Positions 23,447 through 31,650 of a DNA stretch of 33,140 nt are shown here, piece after piece. Made by a program: the position numbers and the translations under genes. The stretch is taken from the NCBI GenBank assembly GCA_002254845.1, contig NKPT01000038.1:1-33140 (forward strand), written 5' to 3'. The first letter of the stretch is position 1. Every line of letters starts with the position of its first letter. The DNA is from Chloracidobacterium sp. CP2_5A. GTDB taxonomy: Bacteria > Acidobacteriota > Blastocatellia > Chloracidobacteriales > Chloracidobacteriaceae. The notes beneath the pieces are model-generated. The model ran no database searches, was not told where the DNA came from, and saw nothing but the letters and a program-made list of their open reading frames with translations.

Positions 23447-24412
23447 TCAAGGCGTTTGGGCGTCGAGTTCGTCCAAAAGCTTCGCCGCACCCTGCGCTAG
23501 GACGCGCTCGGCCAGCTCTTTGCCAATGTCCTCGGCAAAGCGAGCGTCGCCGGTTAGCTCGTCCTGAACGAGGCGCGTCCCATCGGTACAGGCAACTAGG
23601 CCGCGCAGGCGGAGGCGTCCCTCATTGTCTACGGCGGCATGGGCCGCGATGGGCACCTGACAGCCGCCGCCCAAGCCGTGCAGAAAAGACCGCTCAGCCT
23701 CGCAAGCGCGCCAAGTGACATGATGCGCCAGGACCTGTACGACCTCGCGGGTCGCGGCGTCCTGTTCTCGAATCTCAATCCCTAGCGCCCCTTGCCCGAC
23801 AGCGGGCAGCATAACATCGGTCGGGATGCGCTGCGCGATGCGCGATTCAAAGCCAAGTCGGATCAGCCCGGCCGAAGCCAAAATGATGGCGTCATAGCGC
23901 CCTTCTTCCAACCGCTGGAGGCGCGTGCCGACGTTGCCGCGCAGGTCGGCAAGCTGGAGGTCCGGCCGGCGGGCGAGGAGTTGCGCCTGGCGGCGGAGGC
24001 TGCTGGTTCCGATCACAGACTTGGGCGGAAGGTCATCCAGGGATTGAATTCCTTCCCGCGCCACAAGCGCGTCGCGGACATCCTCGCGCCGCGTGACGCA
24101 CCCCAGCGTCAACCCTTCCGGCAAGCGGGTCGGCAGGTCTTTCAAGCTGTGCACGGCCAAATCCGCCACGCCGGCCAGCAAGGCTTCTTCAATTTCCTTG
24201 GTGAAAACGCCTTTGCCGCCGATTTTTGAGAGCGGGGCGTCAAGAATGGCGTCGCCGGTGGTCTTGATGATCTGGATGGCGACGCGGCGGGCTGGAAAGG
24301 CTTGCTCAAGTTGCGCCTTGACCCATTCGGCCTGCCGGAGCGCCAGCGCGCTGCCGCGCGAGCCGATGATGAGGTCGGCGTTGAGTCGAGTTGCGGGAAC
24401 AGTTGAACTCAT
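23447..24412 (-). CDS. hemC: Hydroxymethylbilane synthase (porphobilinogen deaminase)
   Basis: This 321-residue protein matches HemC across its length: IGSRGSALALRQAEWV, KTTGDAILDAPLSKIGGKGVFTKEIE, the catalytic Asp in HSLKDLPT (D92), IGTSSLRRQAQLL (substrate-binding arginines), and C251 in GGGCQVPIAAHA, which carries the dipyrromethane cofactor. It joins four porphobilinogen units into hydroxymethylbilane, the precursor of haem and (bacterio)chlorophyll. It appears alone here, with no other hem genes adjacent. Its Shine-Dalgarno is weak. Confidence 0.96.
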   Translation of the reverse strand: MSSTVPATRLNADLIIGSRGSALALRQAEWVKAQLEQAFPARRVAIQIIKTTGDAILDAPLSKIGGKGVFTKEIEEALLAGVADLAVHSLKDLPTRLPEGLTLGCVTRREDVRDALVAREGIQSLDDLPPKSVIGTSSLRRQAQLLARRPDLQLADLRGNVGTRLQRLEEGRYDAIILASAGLIRLGFESRIAQRIPTDVMLPAVGQGALGIEIREQDAATREVVQVLAHHVTWRACEAERSFLHGLGGGCQVPIAAHAAVDNEGRLRLRGLVACTDGTRLVQDELTGDARFAEDIGKELAERVLAQGAAKLLDELDAQTP

Positions 24413-24512
24413 GAATCTTCTGAAACAGCGCCCAAAGTCACAAAGTTGCTAAGCCCAGCCTATATCGCGCAGCGCCAATTCGCGACGAGAAAGAGCCACT
24501 GGTCGCCGCCCG

Positions 24513-25061
24513 TCAGCGTTTGCGGAAGGCGAAAAAGTTATTCAGGCCAAGCTGAAAGCGACGATGGAGGGCGAGTTCAAGCCCGGCCCGCTCGAAAATC
24601 TCGCAGGTGCGCGTCACGTCGAAGCCGTGATGCGCGTCGGTTTCCATGCCGTCCAGCAGGCGCAGGGCCGTCAGGACATCGAGGATCCGGTCAACGAACG
24701 GATGCGGCACGGTGATGAGCAGCTTCCCGCCTGGGCGCAGGGCGGCGGCGCAGGCGCGCGCGAAAGCGTCCAGTTTGGCGTCGGGAATATGCTCCAGCAC
24801 CGCCAGCAGCGTGATGGCGTCGAATGGCTCGTCCTGCGGCGGCAGGTCCTGCGGAAAGCGACCGCGCACGAGTTGCATGCGCGGGGCGAATTGCGCCGGG
24901 TCGGCTTCCGGGTCAATGCCGACGTAGGCTCTAAACTCCCCCACCTGACGCGCCAGCGCGCCGTCAAACGCGCCAATGTCGAGAATGCGGTCGGTCGGCC
25001 CAAGGTGCGGGCGAACCATAGCGATGCGCCAGTTTTGCAAAAAGTAGTCGAGCGGTTTCAT
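24513..25061 (-). CDS. Class I SAM-dependent methyltransferase
   Basis: A 182-residue methyltransferase (Methyltransf_11/23 type) with SAM motif I ILDIGAFDG (26-34), an acidic residue after strand 2 (VGIDPEAD), LLAVLEHIPD and LRPGGKLLITVPHP. The substrate is not readable from sequence. ATG 25061 is preferred over the longer frame to 25157, which would overlap the upstream glycosyltransferase. The gap to that gene is 17 bp, so the two form a unit and may act on the same lipid or glycan. Confidence 0.85.
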   Translation of the reverse strand: MKPLDYFLQNWRIAMVRPHLGPTDRILDIGAFDGALARQVGEFRAYVGIDPEADPAQFAPRMQLVRGRFPQDLPPQDEPFDAITLLAVLEHIPDAKLDAFARACAAALRPGGKLLITVPHPFVDRILDVLTALRLLDGMETDAHHGFDVTRTCEIFERAGLELALHRRFQLGLNNFFAFRKR

Positions 25062-25078
25062 CGCGCGGGCCGGTCCCC

Positions 25079-26260
25079 TTACATTCGCCGCATTCGCAGA
25101 CCAAGGACGCTTAGAAAAAGGCTGGCAAGAATGGTTTCGCAGCCCAGCATTAGGCAAAGCGCCGATGGAATCACCAAGCGAAGCGTCCGGCTGGCATCGA
25201 GCGGGCCGTAGGCGACCTCATTCCAGGAAGCGACGGCGGTCACGGAGCCAGCCAAGCCGCCAACGGTGAGCAGCCCGCCCAGAATAAGGCCGGTTTCAAG
25301 GGTGATGTACTTGAACAGCCGCGTCAGGCGCGGGTCTTCGGGGAGAAGCCCTTCGTTGATGGCGAAAACTTTGGCCAGGATGGCGAAAGTGACGCACTGA
25401 AAGCCGATTAGCACCGACAGCGCCGCGTAGAGCAGTGTATGCACGTCAAGGACCACGCCCGCGACGCGCTGCGGGCCGGGAAGCAGCCATGCGCCCGCCG
25501 CCAGCCCGAACAGTATGAGCCAGAGACCCGGATACAGAAAGAGCCAGCGCGGGCTGTAAAGCAGCATGAAGCGTAGGTGCCGCCAGCCGTCGCGCCAAGG
25601 GCGCAGGTGGGGCGGGCGCGAGCGGCCATCCGGCGACAGCGTCGTCGGCACTTCGGCGATCCGCAGACCCATCAGCGTCGCCTTGATCACCATCTCCGAG
25701 GCGAACTCCATGCCGGTCGTCCGCAAGTCCATTTTCTTGAAAGCGTTGAGCGAGTAGCCGCGCAAGCCGCAGTGAAAATCGCCGGCCGGGCACCCAAATA
25801 AGAGCCGCCCGATGCCGGTCAGCGCCGGATTGCCGATATAGCGGTTTTTCCACGGCATCGCGCCGGGCTGAATGCCGCCCTCGAAGCGATTCCCTATCAC
25901 AAGGTCATAACCGGCGCGCAGCTTCTCAAGAAATGGCATCAGGTTGGAGAAGTCATAGCTGTCGTCGGAGTCGCCCATGATGACATAACGCCCGCGAGCG
26001 GCAAGCGTCGCGCCATAGAGGGCCGCGCCATAGCCGCGCGTGGCGACTGGGACAACCCTTGCGCCGAACCGTTCGGCGATGGCTTGCGAGCCATCCGTCG
26101 AGCCGTTATCCCCGACGACGACTTCGCCGGCAACGCCGTGGCGCTTGAGGAACCCCTGCGCTTTGCGAATACAGGCTTCAAGCGTTTCAGCCTCATTGAG
26201 GCAGGGCATCACAATCGTGAGTTCAATGGCGGAAGCTTCGGCAGGCGAGGCGACGGACAT
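25079..26260 (-). CDS. Membrane glycosyltransferase family 2 (dolichyl-phosphate sugar synthase-like)
   Basis: A 393-residue protein. The N-terminal GT-A domain has IVMPCLNEAETLEACI, VGDNGSTDGS, the donor-binding MGDSDDSYDF (95-104) and DFHCGLRGYS (161-170). The C-terminal third has about four transmembrane helices (235-262, 270-300, 318-345, 360-388). This matches GT2 proteins that load sugars onto polyprenyl phosphates or otherwise work at the inner membrane face. ATG 26260 is chosen because it directly precedes the domain; the open frame to 26359 would overlap the phosphatase gene. It leads into the SAM methyltransferase. Confidence 0.88.
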   Translation of the reverse strand: MSVASPAEASAIELTIVMPCLNEAETLEACIRKAQGFLKRHGVAGEVVVGDNGSTDGSQAIAERFGARVVPVATRGYGAALYGATLAARGRYVIMGDSDDSYDFSNLMPFLEKLRAGYDLVIGNRFEGGIQPGAMPWKNRYIGNPALTGIGRLLFGCPAGDFHCGLRGYSLNAFKKMDLRTTGMEFASEMVIKATLMGLRIAEVPTTLSPDGRSRPPHLRPWRDGWRHLRFMLLYSPRWLFLYPGLWLILFGLAAGAWLLPGPQRVAGVVLDVHTLLYAALSVLIGFQCVTFAILAKVFAINEGLLPEDPRLTRLFKYITLETGLILGGLLTVGGLAGSVTAVASWNEVAYGPLDASRTLRLVIPSALCLMLGCETILASLFLSVLGLRMRRM

Positions 26261-26288
26261 GAAGCGAGCGACATTGGAAGGGCGGGCT

Positions 26289-27650
26289 TTAGGATGAGCG
26301 AGGAGCGACTTGCCGGGTTTGGTTGCGGGGCGGGTCGGAGCCGTCCGGTCGCCCGCCATCCTTGCCCCAATTGATCAAGGTCCAGACGAGAGCGCAGACC
26401 GAAAGAATAACGAGCGCGCTGGCCGCCACCAAACGATACATCCGCAGCCCATCGTCCGCGGCGTTCTCCGCGACGGGCGCCGGCGCGGGCGGCAAGACGA
26501 CGGCGGCGGGCGCCGCCCCATTGGACGCCGCCGCGTCCGCCTTTGGCGCGGGCGATGCGGCGACGACGGAAAACTGACGCGTCAACCCAAGCCCTCCGGT
26601 AATCGCCAGCTCGGCCGGCGTCGGCTCCTGAACCGAGCCGCTTTCCGAGGCAAGTTCCATGGTCGGCGAGGAATCCGCCTCGTCCTGCGTTGGCTCGTTG
26701 CCCAGCCCCAGCTTATCCTCGGTGGGGTAGGGCAGGTCATCATCCCGGTCAATCGGCGTGATGCGGTCGTAGCCGTCCACTTCGCCGCGCTCCGGGAAGC
26801 CGTCGCCCGTGAACCGCAAAATCATCACGGTAATGTTGTCTTCGCCGCCGCGCTCATTCGCCAGGTCAACCATGCGCTGGCACGCTAGGCGCAGGTTGCC
26901 GTTTGTCGCGTCGAGGATGGCCCGCATATCCTCGCCGTTGATCTTACCGGAAAGCCCGTCGCTACAAAGCAGCAAGATGTCGCCGCGGCAAACGGGCAAG
27001 CCGTCGACCGTGACGGTCACGTTGGGCGTCGCGCCAAGGGCCTGGAGGATGACATTCTTATACGGATGGGTTTCGGCTTCTTCGCGGGTGATGTGGCCGG
27101 ATTGAATCAACTGCTCGACAAGGGATTGGTCGGTTGTGACCTGAACAACCAAATCCTGCCGGAAGAGATAGGCGCGGGAATCGCCGACTTGGGCGAGGTA
27201 AAGCATCGTGCCGTCCAGCCCGGCGCCGGTGAAGGTCGCGCCCATCCCCGCGTATTCCGGGCTGCGCTGACTCTGGCTGTTGATGAAGAGATTGGCGCGC
27301 TCGATGGCGAAGCGAAGGTGTTCGTGGAAGCCAAAGCGTTTGAACTCAGCGTCTTTCTGAAGACGCATCATGCTGTCGCAGACCTGCGTTACCGCTAGAT
27401 GGCTCGCCACCTCGCCGGCCAGCGCGCCGCCCATGCCGTCCGAAACGGCCAGCAGGACGCCTCGATCCGGCGGGCGAAGCTCCACCAGTAACGGGTGTTC
27501 CGGTAGTTGATTCTCGGCTGTCCAGCTCTGTCCGTCGCTTAGGTTGACAATCAGGAAGTTGTCTTCATTGTGCGGGCGCACCACGCCAACGTCGGTTAGC
27601 GCATACACTTCAATTCTTCTCACGCCGTTAGCGGTCGTCGCAGTGGTCAT
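26289..27650 (-). CDS. PP2C-family Ser/Thr phosphatase with C-terminal membrane anchor
   Basis: A 453-residue protein. The PP2C domain (about 12-280) has the metal-binding set intact: ED in RPHNEDNF (E29, D30), DGMGG (D71), DGLSG (D231) and GGEDNITV (D271). A long acidic, then Ala/Pro-rich linker (285-402) leads to one transmembrane helix (about 406-427) and a short tail, so the catalytic part would face the cytoplasm. Such phosphatases reverse Ser/Thr kinases and often work with FHA proteins. No kinase of that type is adjacent. ATG 27650 is chosen because the domain starts soon after; the upstream frame (to 27821) crosses a tandem repeat. Confidence 0.9.
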   Translation of the reverse strand: MTTATTANGVRRIEVYALTDVGVVRPHNEDNFLIVNLSDGQSWTAENQLPEHPLLVELRPPDRGVLLAVSDGMGGALAGEVASHLAVTQVCDSMMRLQKDAEFKRFGFHEHLRFAIERANLFINSQSQRSPEYAGMGATFTGAGLDGTMLYLAQVGDSRAYLFRQDLVVQVTTDQSLVEQLIQSGHITREEAETHPYKNVILQALGATPNVTVTVDGLPVCRGDILLLCSDGLSGKINGEDMRAILDATNGNLRLACQRMVDLANERGGEDNITVMILRFTGDGFPERGEVDGYDRITPIDRDDDLPYPTEDKLGLGNEPTQDEADSSPTMELASESGSVQEPTPAELAITGGLGLTRQFSVVAASPAPKADAAASNGAAPAAVVLPPAPAPVAENAADDGLRMYRLVAASALVILSVCALVWTLINWGKDGGRPDGSDPPRNQTRQVAPRSS

Positions 27651-27738
27651 AGCATCGTGGTGTGATAAGGATTTTTCATCCCCATAACGGATCGTTTTCA
27701 AGAGTGTGAGCGGCCAGCCCGTAACGCAGCGGTCGCCG

Positions 27739-27766
27739 CTGTCTCGATAACCCTGTCTCGATAACC
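27739..27766. repeat. Perfect 14-bp tandem duplication upstream of the PP2C gene
   Basis: CTGTCTCGATAACC occurs twice in direct succession (27739-27752 and 27753-27766), about 90-115 bp before the PP2C start. It could be a slippage duplication or a paired binding site. Confidence 0.8.
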
Positions 27767-27843
27767 AGTGTCGCTTGCGCTGGAACGCTGCGAAAATACT
27801 TTGCCGCTGACCTGAGAGCAATGCCGCGGACGGCGTAAGTTAG

Positions 27844-27872
27844 CTCAAGCGGTAAGCCTTGAGAGATTTTTT
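27844..27872 (+). terminator. Orphan terminator-like hairpin (plus strand)
   Basis: CTCAAG (27844-27849), an 8-nt loop and CTTGAG (27858-27863) are followed by AGA and six T. On the plus strand no gene ends here: both flanking genes are on the minus strand. It may mark the end of an unannotated short transcript, or be chance. Confidence 0.4.
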
Positions 27873-28018
27873 ATAGGCTGCGGTACTTGCTGACGACATA
27901 AGCTCGGTCAGTCCCCGAATTTGACCCATTTCAAGAACGGTTGCGCTAGTATAAGTCAACTCGCGCAGAGCGACTAGTGGGAAATCTGCGCATCGCCATA
28001 ACTGGGGGCGCTGCCGCG

Positions 28019-29161
28019 CTACGCTTGGGCCAGCGCGCGGTCAAGGTCGGCCAGCAAGTCATCGGCGTCTTCAATGCCCACCGAAAGTCGAACGAGTCCG
28101 TCCGTAATGCCCAGCCGCTGGCGCTCGGCCGGCGGAACGCCGGCGTGGGTCATCGTGGCGGGGTGGCAAGCCAGGCTTTCGACGCCGCCCAGCGACTCGG
28201 CCAGCGCGAAGATTTTGAGCGATTCAAGCGCCCGGCGCGCCGCTTCGAGCGCGCCCAGGTCAAATGCCAGCATGCCGCCAAAGCCTGACATCTGACGCTT
28301 GGCCAGCGCATGCTGCGGATGCTCTTCCAGCCCCGGATAATAGACGCGCTTGACGCGCGGGCGCTCGCGCAGAAACTGAGCCACGACGCGCCCGTTCGCG
28401 TCGTGGGCCTGCATCCGCACGACGAGCGTCTTGATGCCGCGCAGCGTCAGCCAAGCGTCCATCGGCGACAAAATCGCCCCGGCGGCATTTTGAATGAACG
28501 CCAGTCGCTCGGCCACCTCCGGCTCGGCCGCAATCGCCACGCCGCCCACGCTGTCGCTGTGACCATTGAGATACTTCGTGGTCGAATGGACGACGATGCT
28601 GGCCCCAAGCGCGAGCGGGCGTTGGAAGTAGGGTGACATAAAAGTGTTGTCCACAACGACGCGGATACCCTTCGGCCGCGCGAGCTGCGCGATGGCGGCG
28701 ATGTCGCACAGGCGCATCACGGGATTGGTCGGGGTTTCCAGAAACACCATCCGCGTCGCGGGGCGCAGCGCCGCCTCGACTTGGGCGACATCGCTGGCGT
28801 CCGCGTAGTCGAACGTCAGTCCGAAATCCGTCAGCACGCGCTCAAAGAGGCGGTAGGTCCCGCCGTAGGTGTTGTCCGACACGACGACGTGATCGCCCGC
28901 CTTGAGGCACGCCGTCATCACGGCGTGAATGGCCGCCATGCCTGATGCAAAGGCAAACCCGGCCACTCCGCCCTCCAGCGCCGCGACGTTCGCTTCCAGC
29001 GCCGCGCGGGTTGGATTGTGCGTCCGGGCGTACTCATAGCCCTTGTGCCGCCCAAGCCCTTCCTGAACGTAGGTTGACGTTTGGTAAATCGGCACGGTGA
29101 CAGCCCCAGTGGCTGGCTCCGGCGGCTGACCCGCGTGAATGACATCCGTCGCAAATCCCAT
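28019..29161 (-). CDS. Cystathionine gamma-synthase/lyase (Cys/Met metabolism PLP enzyme)
   Basis: A 380-residue PLP enzyme of the Cys/Met metabolism family: YEYARTHNPTR (phosphate-binding Tyr/Arg), FASGMAAIHA, ETPTNPVM, VVDNTFMSPYFQRPLALGA, and the PLP lysine K196 in HSTTKYLNGHSD. The C-terminal ESLGGVESLACHPATMTHAG fits both cystathionine gamma-synthase (MetB) and gamma-lyase; sequence alone does not separate them, so no symbol is given. AAGGAG lies 8 bp before ATG 29161. The longer open frame (to 29308) has a low-complexity N-terminus and is not used. The Trm112-like gene ends 46 bp upstream. Confidence 0.93.
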   Translation of the reverse strand: MGFATDVIHAGQPPEPATGAVTVPIYQTSTYVQEGLGRHKGYEYARTHNPTRAALEANVAALEGGVAGFAFASGMAAIHAVMTACLKAGDHVVVSDNTYGGTYRLFERVLTDFGLTFDYADASDVAQVEAALRPATRMVFLETPTNPVMRLCDIAAIAQLARPKGIRVVVDNTFMSPYFQRPLALGASIVVHSTTKYLNGHSDSVGGVAIAAEPEVAERLAFIQNAAGAILSPMDAWLTLRGIKTLVVRMQAHDANGRVVAQFLRERPRVKRVYYPGLEEHPQHALAKRQMSGFGGMLAFDLGALEAARRALESLKIFALAESLGGVESLACHPATMTHAGVPPAERQRLGITDGLVRLSVGIEDADDLLADLDRALAQA

Positions 29162-29207
29162 AAGCCACGCTCCTTGATCCTTGCCGCTTGCCCCCGTTGG
29201 GTCCGGC

Positions 29208-29477
29208 CTAGCGTTCGCTTGATTGGCGTCCAGTTTCGTCGCTGGGTTCGTCCCTGGCGGGCGGCGGGCCGTCGAGCGCTGCGTCGGAGGGCCAGCGGGC
29301 CTTTTCAATCAGCATTTGCGGTATCCCATCCTCGATAGGATACACCCGTTGACAACGCTGGCACTGGATGCCGCGCCGATCCGGCGTCAGCCTGACCGGA
29401 ACGCGACAGACCACGCAGCAGATTAAGTCAATCGCCAGCGGCGCGCTCTCTTCCTGAACCGCATGCTCGTTCATCAT
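29208..29477 (-). CDS. Trm112-like small zinc-binding protein
   Basis: An 89-residue protein with a zinc-ribbon-like pair of cysteine motifs (C21/C24 in CVVC and C39/C42 in CQRC) and the Trm112 ending YPIEDGIPQMLIEKA. Bacterial Trm112-like proteins are small and poorly characterised; the eukaryotic and archaeal ones activate methyltransferases. The first Cys is followed by CRVP rather than CP.C, a small departure. A charged, Pro-rich tail of about 28 residues is extra. Two adjacent ATG codons (29477, 29474) could start it. It lies between the SprT-like gene (32 bp upstream) and the cystathionine enzyme, all on the minus strand. Confidence 0.8.
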   Translation of the reverse strand: MMNEHAVQEESAPLAIDLICCVVCRVPVRLTPDRRGIQCQRCQRVYPIEDGIPQMLIEKARWPSDAALDGPPPARDEPSDETGRQSSER

Positions 29478-29509
29478 CGCTTGGTCCGCTCGCTTTGCGG
29501 CCGGAACGG

Positions 29510-30295
29510 CTAGTCCAGGGCGCGCCTTTTGCGAGCTGACTTTGTCCGTCCGCGCGGCGCGCTGAGGGTTTCCGCCAGACGGCACAGCCAGCGCGACGCG
29601 GCGTCATAATCTTCAAACCGTCGCTCGTCTTCCTGGAAAGCCGGCGTATGGACGCAGCGCCGCCCGTTGATGTGGGTCACGCCATGCTTGATGTGGAGCA
29701 TCTCGTGGTACAGCACGTACTCCACCACGGGCTGCGGAATGCGCTCGTCATCGAGCGTGCGGCTGATGACGATGGTGTGGTGGGCGGCGTCGTAGTGACC
29801 AAACGTTCGGCGCGTCCGGCGTTGGCTCCACGTCAGCGCCGGCCGCGTCAGCCGTCCGGCAAAGTATCGCTGATTGAGGCGCTGGAACAACTTCTCAAGG
29901 TCATAATGCTTGCCGCGCGCCCCGGAAACGAGCTTGAAGCCGCGCTCGCGGCGGCGCTGCTCCGCCAGGCGCGTCACCGGCTTTGAGCGGGCGTAATCGC
30001 GGAAAACCTCCGTGCAGCGCGGCGGAATCGGTTTGCGAAACAAGCGCGCCAGGAGAATGCCGGCCACCGCCTCAATGACCGGCGTCGGCGCGTCAATGAG
30101 CATATCCGACAGTCGCGCCTGCATCACGCCGTCCCGCAGGCGAATGGTGTTATTGATGCCCACGTAGGGGTAAAATGCCACCGCGATAGCGCGCGGCGGT
30201 TTCGCTCGCGGAGCGATGAACGCCTGCCAGCGGGTGAAGATTTCGATTAGTTCAGCTTCTGTGAGTTGGCGAAGTTGCCGTGCCGGGTGAGCCAT
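29510..30295 (-). CDS. SprT-like zinc metalloprotein
   Basis: A 261-residue protein. Its C-terminal half has the SprT-like pattern: LFQRLNQRYFAGRL, TFGHYDAAHHTIVISRTLDD, the zinc motif YHEMLH (H197, E198, H201), and HTPAFQEDERRF (H216) as the likely third ligand. The basic N-terminal half (1-125) is helical with no match I recognise. SprT-like proteins are related to SPRTN, which degrades DNA-protein crosslinks, but the bacterial function is mostly unknown. The very basic C-terminus could bind nucleic acid. ATG 30295 is used; no Shine-Dalgarno is visible, and the open frame upstream to 30346 adds nothing recognisable. Confidence 0.78.
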   Translation of the reverse strand: MAHPARQLRQLTEAELIEIFTRWQAFIAPRAKPPRAIAVAFYPYVGINNTIRLRDGVMQARLSDMLIDAPTPVIEAVAGILLARLFRKPIPPRCTEVFRDYARSKPVTRLAEQRRRERGFKLVSGARGKHYDLEKLFQRLNQRYFAGRLTRPALTWSQRRTRRTFGHYDAAHHTIVISRTLDDERIPQPVVEYVLYHEMLHIKHGVTHINGRRCVHTPAFQEDERRFEDYDAASRWLCRLAETLSAPRGRTKSARKRRALD

Positions 30296-30470
30296 AAGAC
30301 CAAGAAACGCTGCGCGACACTGGACGATAGTCGGCTCCAGCCACAAGCGTCAACGCGCGAGCCGCTTGGTCGCGTCGCATCGCCACGCTTTCAAGTTGTC
30401 GGTCTGTTCGCTATTGCTTATCGCCCAGGCGCCAGGCGATACTGACGCAAGCGCCGACGGTGACTGCCAC

Positions 30471-31001
30471 ATGATCAAGCCTGATATTGCCCCGGCAACG
30501 CCAGCCGCCCCTCAGCCAGCCTCCCCTCAGCCAGCCGCCTCAGCCCCAGTCGATACGGGCTTTCCGCTCAAGTCGCTGCTGTTGGCGGCGAGCGGCATGC
30601 TACTGCTCATCGTCGCGGTTTTTTCGGGGCTGCTATATTACGCCACCCGCCCGCAAACAATGCCGATGACCGTCGTCGGCCTGACCTGGGAGCGAGCCAT
30701 TCAGCTCGAGCAGCGGCAGCCTGCGCCGCCCGGCGAAACCGGCGAGCGGTGGGTGGCCGTCCGCGAGTTGACCGAATCCGACGCCACGCCCAACCCGCGC
30801 TGGCCCGAGTTGCCGCCGGGGCCGGACTACCGCGCCGGCAAGCGATCAGAACGCTATTTGGCGCGCGTCCGGTCAGCGAAGAGCCCGAAGGTCTATGAGC
30901 ATCCGGTTTCCGCCGATGTGTTTTCGCGGTTGCGGGTGGGCGGACCCTGTCAGGTCGTCATTCGTAGCGGCCTTGTTGAGGACGTGACGCCCGCGCCCTA
31001 A
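30471..31001 (+). CDS. Single-pass membrane protein of unknown function
   Basis: A 176-residue protein: a Pro/Ala-rich N-terminus with a doubled PQPAS segment (from a 15-bp DNA repeat at 30508-30537), one transmembrane helix (about 35-57) and a soluble C-terminal part of about 115 residues. The end (ERYLARVRSAKSPKVYEHPVSADVFSRLRVGGPCQVVIRSGLVEDV) has the look of small membrane-anchored domains in which an extended strand pair is followed by V..L.VG, but I cannot name a family. ATG 30471 is chosen over the frame start at 30366 because the latter adds only a poor hydrophobic stretch. The SUFU-like gene starts 26 bp after its stop. Confidence 0.6.
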   Translation: MIKPDIAPATPAAPQPASPQPAASAPVDTGFPLKSLLLAASGMLLLIVAVFSGLLYYATRPQTMPMTVVGLTWERAIQLEQRQPAPPGETGERWVAVRELTESDATPNPRWPELPPGPDYRAGKRSERYLARVRSAKSPKVYEHPVSADVFSRLRVGGPCQVVIRSGLVEDVTPAP

Positions 31002-31027
31002 TCGCTGCGCCGCGAAAGTCGCTGTTT

Positions 31028-31591
31028 ATGGCCTTATCGTCAGTCTCATCCAAGATGCCGACGCCGCGCATGCGGCGAATTTTTTTCAAACTTTCCGAGC
31101 AGTGGGGTCCTCCAACCCGCATGGCGGCCCATGCGGCGCTGCATATCGCTGTTTGGGAAGACCCGGACGGCACGGCGATGGCCTTCAATACGCTGGGGCT
31201 GTCCGATGCGGCCCGCGCCGCCGACGGCTCGCCCATCGAGCTGCACTGGCTGGTCAAGCGCCCGCTCGACCTTGCCGCGCAAACGGCGGCGGCGGCGTTT
31301 TTAGCGCAACTGGCTGCCGCCGCCCGCGTCCCGGAGGCGCGATTTGATTGGCATCGGAGCGTTCGCGCGCCCGAAGGCGTCCCCGGCTTTCCCCGCTGCT
31401 TTGACCTCTGGCTGCATCCAGCGCTGACCGCCGCCGATCCCGATACGCTCGAAGACGCCGAAGGCGCGATCAAAATGCTCTACGTTATCCCGCTGACCGA
31501 ATATGAAAGCTTCGTCCTTGCGCAACAGGGCGCGAACGCCTTGCTTGATTACCTTCATCTCAACCAGATTGACTTGCTGGCGCCGCGCTGA
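31028..31591 (+). CDS. Suppressor-of-fused (SUFU)-like domain protein
   Basis: A 187-residue protein without signal or membrane segment. Two blocks resemble the bacterial SUFU domain: AMAFNTLGLSDAARAADGSPIELHWLVKR (51-78; the TxGxSD..P.ELhh pattern) and the C-terminal MLYVIPLTEYESFVLAQQGANALLDYL, the 'PLT..E...a...G..aLL..l' ending. SUFU-like proteins in bacteria are often immunity proteins or accessory domains of toxin systems, but no toxin gene is next to this one. The function is unknown. It is preceded by a membrane protein (26 bp) and followed by a histidine kinase (59 bp). Confidence 0.65.
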   Translation: MALSSVSSKMPTPRMRRIFFKLSEQWGPPTRMAAHAALHIAVWEDPDGTAMAFNTLGLSDAARAADGSPIELHWLVKRPLDLAAQTAAAAFLAQLAAAARVPEARFDWHRSVRAPEGVPGFPRCFDLWLHPALTAADPDTLEDAEGAIKMLYVIPLTEYESFVLAQQGANALLDYLHLNQIDLLAPR

Positions 31592-31650
31592 TAGACGTAG
31601 GGTCCTTCAATTTAGGTCGTCGCCATGTCAAACCAGTCAGGCTTCCCGCG

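Larger units (their letters stand above)
27651..28018. other. Intergenic region between PP2C and the cystathionine enzyme
   Basis: These 368 bp hold the PP2C leader with the 14-bp tandem repeat, the orphan hairpin with a T run, and a hairpin with a 15-nt loop (GCGCAGA at 27963-27969, TCTGCGC at 27985-27991). The last hairpin lies 28 bp past the end of the cystathionine gene and may stall its transcript, but has no T run. No convincing ORF or tRNA is present. No clean sigma70 promoter for PP2C could be picked. Confidence 0.45.

Noticed and set aside
27651-27821. Longer start for the PP2C phosphatase
   Set aside because: The extra residues cross the 14-bp duplication and precede the conserved domain without any recognisable feature.
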